This document shows, in pieces, positions 7,013 to 13,787 of a DNA stretch of 18,132 bases. A program made the translations under genes and the position numbers. The notes under the pieces are model-generated. The model had not been told where the DNA came from. It did no database searches and saw only the letters and a program-made list of their open reading frames with translations. Source of the stretch: Thermoplasmata archaeon (GTDB lineage: Archaea > Thermoplasmatota > Thermoplasmata > Lutacidiplasmatales > UBA184); NCBI GenBank assembly GCA_030044695.1, contig JASIDM010000061.1, positions 1-18,132 on the forward strand. The letters are read 5' to 3'. The stretch's first letter is position 1, and each line of letters begins with the position of its first letter.

Positions 7013-8179
7013 GTGATCCCCCCTCCGCACGGGGGCCGGCTCGTCGATCGACGGGCCTCGGCGGCCGAGCGGGCGCGCCGCGAAGCGGAGCTGAAGGACC
7101 TCCCCAAGGCTCCGGTGTTCGTCGACCAGCTGTACGACGCGGAGAAGATCGGGATCGGGGCCTACAGCCCCCTGGAGGGGTTCATGGGCGCCGAGGAGCT
7201 CGAGTCCGTGCTGGAGCACGGACGGCTGCCGAGCGGCCTTCCGTGGTCGATGCCGATCCACCTGCCGGTGCCGGAGGCCAAGGCCGCGCCCGGCGTCCAG
7301 GAGCTCCGCGCCGGGGACGAGGTCGCGCTCGTCGACGGGGACGGCCGACCGGTCGCGCTGCTCCGCATCGAGGAGAGCTTCCGATTCGATCGCCCGGCGA
7401 TGGCCCGCCGCGCCTACGGGACCGAGGACCCGGCCCACCCGAACGTCGCGGATATCCTCGCCCAGGGCGAACGGGCCTGGGGGGGGCGTCTGGAGCTGCT
7501 CCGCCGGCTCGACACCGTGGGGAACCGGCCGGAGCCGGGGCCGGCCGAGCTGCGCGAGGAGTTCGGGCGGCTCGGCTGGAGGACGGTCGCGGCGTACCAG
7601 TGCCGCAATCCCCCGCACACGGCCCACGAGTACCTTCAGCGCCTCACCCTCGAGCGGGAGGAGATCGACGGTCTGCTGGTGCATCCGGTCGTCGGCCGTC
7701 TCAAGCGGGGCGACTACCGGCCGGACGTCATCCTGGACGCCTACGATGCCCTGGTGGCGGCGTACTATCCGGCGACGAGGGTGATCGTTCGCCCCTTGGG
7801 GATCACCATGCGGTACGGTGGTCCGCGCGCGGCGCTGTTCCTCGCGATCGTCCGCAAGAACTACGGGTGCGCGGCGTACATCGTCGGCCGGGACCAGGCG
7901 GGGGTCGGCCGGTACTACGATCCGTACGCGTGCCACCGGATCTTCGATACGTTCGACATCGGGGTCGTGCCGCTCCGCTACGAAGAGTCGTTCTTCTGCC
8001 GGAAGTGCGGGTGGATGGCCAGCGAGAAGGTCTGCCCCCACGGCGCCGCGGAGCGGGTCCAGACGAGCCAGACGCGCGTCCGGGAGAGCCTGGCGAAGGG
8101 CGAGCGCCTGCCGTCCGAGATCCTCCGGCCGGAGGTCGCCGAGGTGCTTCGGCGGCCGGGAGCGGTCCTGACGTCATGA
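7013..8179 (+). CDS. sat: Sulfate adenylyltransferase (ATP sulfurylase)
   Basis: A 388-residue ATP sulfurylase, which forms adenosine 5'-phosphosulfate (APS) and pyrophosphate from sulfate and ATP in the cytoplasm, the first step of sulfate activation. The N-terminus (PPPHGGRLVDR) and LSPLEGFMG-like block (AYSPLEGFMG, 50-59) are canonical. Active-site motifs are QCRNPPHTAHE (196-206; canonical QTRNPxHxAHE, with Gln196, Arg198, His202 and His205 kept) and GRDQAG (292-297; canonical GRDHAG). CRKCG...CPHG (329-344) is the zinc-site region of the single-domain prokaryotic type. Length is normal. The frame is open much further upstream, but the GTG at 7013 is chosen because GGAGG lies 4 nt before it and homology begins at residue 3. 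Its last bases overlap the APS kinase start as ATGA. Confidence 0.95.
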   Translation: MIPPPHGGRLVDRRASAAERARREAELKDLPKAPVFVDQLYDAEKIGIGAYSPLEGFMGAEELESVLEHGRLPSGLPWSMPIHLPVPEAKAAPGVQELRAGDEVALVDGDGRPVALLRIEESFRFDRPAMARRAYGTEDPAHPNVADILAQGERAWGGRLELLRRLDTVGNRPEPGPAELREEFGRLGWRTVAAYQCRNPPHTAHEYLQRLTLEREEIDGLLVHPVVGRLKRGDYRPDVILDAYDALVAAYYPATRVIVRPLGITMRYGGPRAALFLAIVRKNYGCAAYIVGRDQAGVGRYYDPYACHRIFDTFDIGVVPLRYEESFFCRKCGWMASEKVCPHGAAERVQTSQTRVRESLAKGERLPSEILRPEVAEVLRRPGAVLTS

Positions 8180-8787
8180 CGGGCGCGACGGCGGCCGGGT
8201 CGAGGGGTCCGGAGGGGTTCTGCCTCTGGCTCACCGGCCTCCCCAGCGCGGGGAAGACGACGATCGGCCGGGTGCTCGTCGAGCGCCTCCGTGCTCGAGG
8301 CCGGTTCGTCGAGCTCCTCGACGGGGACGAGATCCGCAAGGGGCTCAGCGCCGACCTGGGCTTCGACCGGGCCTCCCGGGAGGCCCACGCCGGACGCGTG
8401 ACGTTCGTGGCCAAGCTGCTCGCCCGCAACGGGGCGATCCCGATCGTCGCCCTGATCTCGCCCTACCGCACCTCGCGGGCGCGGGCCCGCGCGGAGATCG
8501 GTCGGTTCGTGGAGATCTACGTCAACACGCCCCTCGAGGTCTGCGAGCGGCGCGACGTGAAGGGACTGTACCGCCGGGCCCGCGCCGGGGAGATCCACGA
8601 GATGACCGGGATCGACGATCCGTACGAGCCGCCCGAGCATCCGGAGATCACCGTGGACGCGGTGAAGCTCCGTCCGGAGGAGTCGGCCGCCCAGATCCTC
8701 CACGAGCTCGAGCGCCTGGGCCTGCTCCCGGCGGACGACGGGCGACGGCCCCCGGCCGGCGCGCCGGCCCGACCCTCTACGACGTGA
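8176..8787 (+). CDS. cysC: Adenylylsulfate (APS) kinase
   Basis: A 203-residue APS kinase, phosphorylating the 3' hydroxyl of APS with ATP to make PAPS. Walker A is GLPSAGKT (21-28). DGDEIR (49-54) is the conserved APS kinase block, LISPYR (93-98) the substrate-loop region, and DVKGLYRRARAGEIHEMTGIDDPYEPP lies at 127-153. The family usually has FTGI in the last motif; here it is MTGI. The first 13 residues and last 15 are low complexity and outside the domain. The ATG overlaps the sat stop (ATGA), so sulfate is activated by two coupled gene products. It converges on the second APS kinase, with 11 bp of overlap at the 3' ends. No PAPS reductase or sulfotransferase is in view. Confidence 0.94.
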   Translation: MTGATAAGSRGPEGFCLWLTGLPSAGKTTIGRVLVERLRARGRFVELLDGDEIRKGLSADLGFDRASREAHAGRVTFVAKLLARNGAIPIVALISPYRTSRARARAEIGRFVEIYVNTPLEVCERRDVKGLYRRARAGEIHEMTGIDDPYEPPEHPEITVDAVKLRPEESAAQILHELERLGLLPADDGRRPPAGAPARPSTT

Positions 8788-9334
8788 TCGCACTCGGGGC
8801 GATGCCGCGAGAGCGCAGGTAGCCGATCAGCAGCTCCCGGGTCTCGGTCACCCCGTGGGCCGCGGTGTCGATCACGAGCTCAGGAGCCAGGGGCTCCTCG
8901 AACGGATCGTCGACGCCGGTGATCCGCGCGCCGCCACCGCTGCGCTGGTAGAGCCCCTTGGTGTCCCGCGTCCGACAGACCTCGATCGGGCACCGGAGCC
9001 AGATCTCGCTGAACCGATCGCCGACCGTGCCGCGGGCGGCCTGGCGGCTGGTCTCGTACGGGGTGATCATGGCCACGAGCACGACCACGCCGTGGCGGGC
9101 GAGCATCCGCGCGACGTAGCTCACCCGGCGGGCGTGCATCTCCCGGTCCTTGCGAGAGTAGCCGAGCTCGGGGGAGAACAGGCGGCGGACCTCATCACCG
9201 TCCAGGACCTCCACCGCTAGCCCGGTCGCCCGCAGGGCCTCGGCGGACTGTCGGGCCAGCGTGGTCTTGCCGGAGCAGGGGAGCCCCTCGATCCAGACGA
9301 CCCAGCCCTCGCGCCGTACGAGCTCGTCGGTCAC
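8777..9334 (-). CDS. Second, divergent APS kinase-like protein
   Basis: A 185-residue paralogue of the APS kinase next door. It keeps Walker A GLPCSGKT (17-24), DGDEVR (45-50), ITPYETSR (90-97) and TKGLYQR (125-131). The lid that follows differs: GGGARITGVDDPF replaces the ARAGEIxxFTG pattern and is two residues shorter than in its neighbour. It may be an APS kinase of altered kinetics or a kinase with another nucleotide or sugar substrate; overall similarity favours APS. Start: the frame stays open to an ATG at 9439, but that extension has no family similarity. The GTG at 9334 lies about 30 nt below a clear TATA-like box and begins exactly at the domain. It is oriented tail to tail with cysC, sharing 11 bp. 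Confidence 0.85.
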   Translation of the reverse strand: MTDELVRREGWVVWIEGLPCSGKTTLARQSAEALRATGLAVEVLDGDEVRRLFSPELGYSRKDREMHARRVSYVARMLARHGVVVLVAMITPYETSRQAARGTVGDRFSEIWLRCPIEVCRTRDTKGLYQRSGGGARITGVDDPFEEPLAPELVIDTAAHGVTETRELLIGYLRSRGIAPSAITS

Positions 9335-9359
9335 GGTCCCCGGTCCACGGTCCCGCGCG

Positions 9360-9367
9360 TAGAAAAG
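9360..9367 (-). promoter_or_regulatory. TATA box for second APS kinase
   Basis: CTTTTCTA on the minus strand, centred about 30 nt upstream of the GTG at 9334. Surrounded by GC-rich sequence, it stands out, and its spacing predicts a leaderless mRNA. This was used to choose the start codon. Confidence 0.45.
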
Positions 9368-9587
9368 CGCGCCCCGCGAGGGAGCGCACCACCCGGCCGC
9401 CGCGGTGTTGTCCCCGACGGCGGGCGCCACCTGGCCCATAACTAGGACCGGCTAATCGGCCCCCCGCGGATCGGCCCCGGATGGAGCTGGCCGTCCGTTG
9501 GCGTGACCTTCCCCAGGCACGAGGCACGACCGGTCGCCTCGGTCTGCGGTCCGTCGCGCCGTCGATACCGTTTCGAACTTGTGGGTC

Positions 9588-9610
9588 ATAGGCGTCAGTT
9601 TATAGGTCAG
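9588..9610 (+). promoter_or_regulatory. pst operon promoter: TATA box inside a direct repeat
   Basis: TTTATA at 9599-9604 is the strongest TATA box in the window. It is flanked by an imperfect direct repeat, ATAGG-cg-TCAG (9588-9598) and ATAGG-TCAG (9602-9610), the second copy overlapping the box. This would suit a phosphate-responsive regulator acting at the TATA box, though the regulator is unknown. The predicted transcription start falls at about 9628. The remaining gap from 9440 to 9587 shows nothing else I can name. Confidence 0.5.
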
Positions 9611-9627
9611 GGCGGCAGGCAAGGCCC

Positions 9628-9732
9628 ATGCACGGCGCTCCTCACGCTGTCCCGCCGGCGCCCCCGGTAGGGCTGGCGCGGCCCGACCTCGCGAACGCTT
9701 CTCCCGAGCTCCCCTCCGGGCGTGGCCCATGA
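9628..9732 (+). CDS. Possible 34-codon leader ORF coupled to pstS
   Basis: An ATG at 9628 lies about 26 nt from the centre of the TATA box, exactly where a leaderless transcript would begin. It opens a 34-codon frame (Pro/Ala-rich, beginning MHGAPHAVPP) whose TGA overlaps the pstS ATG as ATGA. It could be a translated leader whose ribosomes reinitiate at pstS, or simply an untranslated 100-nt leader in GC-rich DNA. No similarity is recognised, and third-position GC bias is weaker than in the surrounding genes, so this is a hypothesis based on geometry. Confidence 0.3.
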   Translation: MHGAPHAVPPAPPVGLARPDLANASPELPSGRGP

Positions 9733-10994
9733 GCACGGCGGCCCCACCTCCGCCGGCTCCGGCCGCGCCCGCCACTTCGGCGACCCCCGGCACACCCACC
9801 GCGCCGCCGCCCAAGGTCCGCCGCCGATCGGACCGCGGTCCGATCTACGGGGCGATCCTCGCCGTCGTCGTGGTGGTGATCGTCGTCGGGGTCGGCGCCG
9901 GAACGAGCTGGTACGGCCTGCGACCGGCGAGCTCCACCTCGCCCTGCCCGACCGGCCTCGAGCTGCAGGGGAACGGCGCCGCCTTCCCGGCGGCGATCGT
10001 CGATCAGTGGGCGAGCACCTACCACACGAGTTCGGGGAACACTGTGAACTACGTGACGAGCAGCGCCGGCGGCGGGGTCACCCTGCTGACGGAGAAGTCC
10101 GTCGACTTCGCGGTCACCGACGAAGGGCTCAACGCGACCCAGAGCACGGCGCTCACCGCCGCCGTCGGGACGTTCCTCACGCTGCCGGTGACCGGCTCGG
10201 GGGTGGCGATCATCTACACCCTGAGCGGCTACGCCGGCCCGCTCAACCTCACCGGCGCGGAGCTGGCCGGGATCTACCTCGGGACGATCAACACGTGGGA
10301 CAACTCCGAGCTCGTGGCGAACAACCCGGGGCTCTCGGGGATCACCACCGCCATCACCGCCGTCCACCGCTCGGATCCCGCCGGCCAGAGCTACGTCCTG
10401 ACGAACCTGCTGACCCTCGACAACGCGACCTGGCGGACGACCGCTTCGCTCGGCACCTCGCTCACCCCGACGTGGCCGGTGTTCTCGGGGGCGGAGGGCG
10501 CCAGCGGCAACTCGGCGATGATCACCGACGTGAAAGTGAACGGCGCCATCGGCTACACCGACCTGTACGATGCCCTTTCCAAGGGTCTCGCCATCGCGTC
10601 GATCGTGGACTCCCACGGGGCGCCGGTGTACCCGACGGAGGCGAACGTCCAGTCCGCGATCAACGACATCTACGCGGCGATCGGGAGCACGCTCCCCGGG
10701 CCGACCGGGAACTGGGCGACCGTGAGCTTCGTGAACTCGTCCGTGGCCGGGGACTATCCGCTGGCCGCCCTCGTGTACGTGATCGTCCCGCAGGACCCGG
10801 GCCACGGGCACACGGCGACGATCGGCTACGGGTCCGTGCTGCGCCAGTGGCTGAACTACGTCTTCACCACCGGGCAGACGTTCAACCGGACCGCGTTCCC
10901 GTTCGCGAGCCCTCCCGCCGGGCTGCTGACCCAGGACCTCGGGGCGCTGCCCACGCTCACGTTCAACGGGACGTCGATCCCGTCGTGCGGATAG
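9729..10994 (+). CDS. pstS: Phosphate-binding protein PstS, membrane-anchored
   Basis: A 421-residue substrate-binding protein for the phosphate ABC importer. Residues 1-38 are a Pro/Ala-rich cytoplasmic tail ending in KVRRRSDR. A single membrane segment (about 40-58, rich in valine) anchors the protein, with the binding domain outside the cell. Phosphate-binding motifs are GNGAAFPAAIVDQW (82-95), SSAGGG (around 110) and DFAVTDEGL (around 126-134). There is no lipobox cysteine, so anchoring is by the N-terminal helix rather than by lipid. The only two cysteines, Cys73 just after the anchor and Cys420 at the second-last residue, bracket the domain and could form a disulfide. It is first in the pst operon; the permease gene starts 3 nt after its stop. 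The ATG overlaps the end of a possible leader ORF. Confidence 0.93.
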   Translation: MSTAAPPPPAPAAPATSATPGTPTAPPPKVRRRSDRGPIYGAILAVVVVVIVVGVGAGTSWYGLRPASSTSPCPTGLELQGNGAAFPAAIVDQWASTYHTSSGNTVNYVTSSAGGGVTLLTEKSVDFAVTDEGLNATQSTALTAAVGTFLTLPVTGSGVAIIYTLSGYAGPLNLTGAELAGIYLGTINTWDNSELVANNPGLSGITTAITAVHRSDPAGQSYVLTNLLTLDNATWRTTASLGTSLTPTWPVFSGAEGASGNSAMITDVKVNGAIGYTDLYDALSKGLAIASIVDSHGAPVYPTEANVQSAINDIYAAIGSTLPGPTGNWATVSFVNSSVAGDYPLAALVYVIVPQDPGHGHTATIGYGSVLRQWLNYVFTTGQTFNRTAFPFASPPAGLLTQDLGALPTLTFNGTSIPSCG

Positions 10995-10997
10995 TCC

Positions 10998-12953
10998 GTG
11001 GATCCCCCGGCCGGCACCGAGACCTCGGCGCCGGCGTCCCGTGGGCTGACCCGCCGACGGGCCCGCCTCCTGCGTTGGGCCGGCGCGGCGTTCCGCTCGG
11101 TCACCACGGTCGTCGCCCTCGGCCTCGTGGCCCTCCTGGCCGGCCTCGTGGTGTTCCTCCTGCGAGGGGCTGAACCGTCGATCGTCCGCTTCGGCCCCGG
11201 GTTCCTCTCGGGCACCGCCTGGGACGTCCCCCAAGGGATCTTCGGCGCCCTGCCCCCGCTCGAGGGGACCCTGATCACGAGCGGGCTCGCGCTCCTCCTC
11301 GCCGTTCCCATCGCCCTCGGGGTCGCCCTCTTCGCCTCGGAGATGGCCCCCCGGTGGCTCCGCGGCCCGGTGGGGTACGTCATCGACCTGGGGGCGGCGG
11401 TCCCGAGCGTCGTCTACGGCTTCTGGGCGATCGTCGTGCTGGTGCCGTTCCTCTCCGGCACGATCGAGCCCGGCGTCGCCCGCCTCACCGGCGGGGTCGG
11501 CCCGTTCGCGGGCCCCCCGCGGGGCACGGACCTCCTCGCCGCCGGGCTCATCCTGGCGATCATGATCGTGCCGACGATCGCGGCCCTCGCGCGGGAAGCG
11601 CTCCGGTCGGTCCCGCGCGATCTCCGGGAGGCCGCCCTGGGCGTGGGGGCGACCCGGTGGGAGGCGACCCGGCTCGCCGTCCTCGGACCGGCGGCCCCGG
11701 GCCTGGTCGGCGCCGTGATCCTCGGCTTCGCCCGGGCGATCGGCGAGACGATCGCCGTCGCCCTGGTCATCGGCAACGAGTACCAGCTGCCGTCGTCGCT
11801 GTTCTCGCGCGGCGTCACGATCCCGAGCTGGATCGTGAACGCCTTCAGCGAGTCGTACGGGATCACCCTCAGCTCGCTGTACGAGCTCGCGGCCCTGCTC
11901 CTGGTCGTCTCGGTCGCCATCAACCTCGGGGCCCGGCTCCTCATCGGCCGATGGGAGCGACGCCGGGGCCGCGGCCACCGGTGGCGGCGAGGGACCTCCG
12001 GGCTCGCGACGGGGACGACGGCCCCCGGTAGCGGGGCGCCCCGACCGTGGTTCGCCGCGGTGATCGCGGCGCGGGCGCGACGGCTGCGCCGCCGCCGGGT
12101 CGTCCAGGCGCTCGTCCTGGCCCTGGTCGTGGGGGCGGTCGCCCTCGCCGCCTGGCCGCTCGCGAGCGTGATCGGCACCGCCGTGGCCAACGGGGGCCGG
12201 GCGGTCGTGACGCCGTCGTTCTACACGTCGGAGCCCCCGCCGCCGTGCGGGATCGGCCAGGCGGTCTGCCCGGTCGGAGGGATCGGGCCGGAGATCCAGG
12301 GAACGTTCATCATGGTCGGCCTCGCCGCGGCCGTCGCCCTGCCCGCCGGGCTCCTCGCGGGGATCTACCTCGCCGAGTACGCCCGTCGCCGCGTCGGGAC
12401 GCTGATGGGGCTCGTGGTCGACGTCCTCCTCGGCGTGCCGACGATCCTGATCGGCGTGTTCGTCTTCTCGGCGTTCCTCACCTACGACCGGCTCGACGAC
12501 CAGAGCGCCTTCGCGGGCGCCGCGGCCCTCGCCGTGCTCATGCTCCCGATCGTCGCGAAGTCGACGGAGCTCGCCCTGCGCACCGTGCCGGAGACGGTCC
12601 GCGAGGGGGCCCTCGCCCTCGGGTTCCCCCGCCACCGCGTGACGCTGCGCGTCGTGCTGGGGAGCTGCCGCAGCGCCCTGGTCACCGGCCTGCTGCTCGC
12701 CATCATGCGGGCCGCCGGCGAGACGGCCGCCGTGCTGTTCACCGCCGGGAGCAGCGTGTACTGGGCGACGAACCTCCGGACCCCGATCGGCGCGATCGCC
12801 CCGTTCATCTACGACGCCCTGACGGTCTACACCTCCTCGAACTACGGCGTCGCGGCCTGGGGCGCGGCGCTCGTCCTCCTCCTTATGATGGCCGCCGTCA
12901 CTCTCGCCGCCCGCCTGGCCGTCCGACGCACCGACGCCCAGCGCGGGACGTGA
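10998..12953 (+). CDS. pstCA: PstC-PstA fused phosphate ABC permease
   Basis: A single 651-residue chain containing both phosphate permease subunits. The PstC half (about 1-317) has six predicted membrane segments and the EAA loop EAALGVGATRWEATRLAVLG (211-230), followed by GFARAIGETIAVALV. The PstA half (about 367-651) has six more and the EAA loop EGALALGFPRHRVTLRVVLG (536-555), followed by IMRAAGETAAVLF. A cytoplasmic arginine-rich linker (about 318-367) joins them, so both halves keep their normal topology with EAA loops facing PstB. An external loop after the seventh segment carries Cys417 and Cys424, a possible disulfide. The usual arrangement is two separate genes. The frame is continuous and contains no break, so this is a true fusion, not a sequencing join, as far as the sequence shows. 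Start: GTG 3 nt after the pstS stop. Confidence 0.93.
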   Translation: MDPPAGTETSAPASRGLTRRRARLLRWAGAAFRSVTTVVALGLVALLAGLVVFLLRGAEPSIVRFGPGFLSGTAWDVPQGIFGALPPLEGTLITSGLALLLAVPIALGVALFASEMAPRWLRGPVGYVIDLGAAVPSVVYGFWAIVVLVPFLSGTIEPGVARLTGGVGPFAGPPRGTDLLAAGLILAIMIVPTIAALAREALRSVPRDLREAALGVGATRWEATRLAVLGPAAPGLVGAVILGFARAIGETIAVALVIGNEYQLPSSLFSRGVTIPSWIVNAFSESYGITLSSLYELAALLLVVSVAINLGARLLIGRWERRRGRGHRWRRGTSGLATGTTAPGSGAPRPWFAAVIAARARRLRRRRVVQALVLALVVGAVALAAWPLASVIGTAVANGGRAVVTPSFYTSEPPPPCGIGQAVCPVGGIGPEIQGTFIMVGLAAAVALPAGLLAGIYLAEYARRRVGTLMGLVVDVLLGVPTILIGVFVFSAFLTYDRLDDQSAFAGAAALAVLMLPIVAKSTELALRTVPETVREGALALGFPRHRVTLRVVLGSCRSALVTGLLLAIMRAAGETAAVLFTAGSSVYWATNLRTPIGAIAPFIYDALTVYTSSNYGVAAWGAALVLLLMMAAVTLAARLAVRRTDAQRGT

Positions 12954-12956
12954 GGG

Positions 12957-13709
12957 GTGGCGCCGAAGCTCGAGGTCCGCGACCTGAACGCGTGGTACGC
13001 CGGCCGCCAGGCGCTCTACGACGTCGCGGTCGATCTCGAGGACCGGGCCGCCACGGCGGTGATCGGCCCGTCCGGGTGCGGGAAGTCGACGTTCCTGCGC
13101 TGCCTCAACCGCCTCCACGAGGAGGTCCCGGGGGCCCGGGTCTCCGGGTCGATCCGGATGGACGGGAGCGATCTCGCCCGGGAGCACGTCGTCAGCGTCC
13201 GGTGCCGGGTCGGGATGGTCTTCCAGAAGCCGAACCCGTTCCCGAACCTCTCGGTGTTCGAGAACGTCGCCGCCGGCCTGCGCCTGCTCGGGGTCCGCCG
13301 GCGCGACGAGCTCGACCAGGGGGTCGCGGACGCCCTGGTCCACGCCGGGCTGTGGGAGGAGGTCGAGCAGCAGCTCGACGCCCCGGGGACCAGCCTCTCC
13401 GGCGGCCAGCAGCAGCGGCTCTGCATCGCCCGTGCCCTCGCCGTTCGTCCCGAGGTCCTCCTCCTGGACGAGCCGTGCTCCGCCCTCGACCCGATCGCCA
13501 CGGCGAAGGTCGAGAGCCTGCTCGCCCGATTGAAGCGCGAGTACTGCCTCGTCGTGGTGACCCACAACCTCGCCCAGGCCCGCCGGATCTCCGACCGGAC
13601 CGCCTTCTTCTACCTCGGGAAGGTCGTGGAGGTCGGCGCGACGGAGGAGCTGTTCACCCGTCCCGCCGAGAAGCTGACCGAGAACTACGTGAACGGCCGC
13701 TTCGGCTGA
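12957..13709 (+). CDS. pstB: Phosphate ABC transporter ATPase PstB
   Basis: A 250-residue PstB, the ATPase that drives phosphate import from the cytoplasmic face. All ABC motifs are intact: Walker A GPSGCGKS (37-44), the Q-loop in VGMVFQKPNPFP (Gln90), signature LSGGQQQR (147-154), Walker B VLLLDEP with catalytic Glu172, D-loop SALDP, and switch histidine His203 in VVVTHN. MVFQKPNPFP and the C-terminal LTENYVNGRFG are specific to PstB. The start is a GTG 3 nt after the permease stop, so the three genes form one tight operon. No phoU follows, although PstB is commonly next to it; the gene after it has its own promoter. One homodimer would serve one fused permease. Confidence 0.96.
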   Translation: MAPKLEVRDLNAWYAGRQALYDVAVDLEDRAATAVIGPSGCGKSTFLRCLNRLHEEVPGARVSGSIRMDGSDLAREHVVSVRCRVGMVFQKPNPFPNLSVFENVAAGLRLLGVRRRDELDQGVADALVHAGLWEEVEQQLDAPGTSLSGGQQQRLCIARALAVRPEVLLLDEPCSALDPIATAKVESLLARLKREYCLVVVTHNLAQARRISDRTAFFYLGKVVEVGATEELFTRPAEKLTENYVNGRFG

Positions 13710-13755
13710 ACGCCGACGCCGCCGACGGCCGCACCGGCCCACGTACCGGCAACGG

Positions 13756-13762
13756 CATTATC
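13756..13762 (+). promoter_or_regulatory. TATA box for nucleotidyltransferase gene
   Basis: CATTATC is the only AT-rich stretch in the 78-nt gap after pstB, centred about 29 nt before the ATG at 13788. It predicts a leaderless transcript independent of the pst operon. Confidence 0.4.
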
Positions 13763-13787
13763 GGCCCCGGCGTTCGCCGGCGGCCCG

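Noticed and set aside
9335..9439. N-terminal extension of the second APS kinase by 35 codons
   Set aside because: It has no family similarity and contains the TATA-like box that fits a GTG start at 9334.
9642..13742. A 1366-codon open frame on the minus strand opposite the pst operon
   Set aside because: It is opposite strong pstS, pstCA and pstB genes, its translation is highly charged, repetitive and resembles no family, and such frames are expected opposite GC-rich codons.
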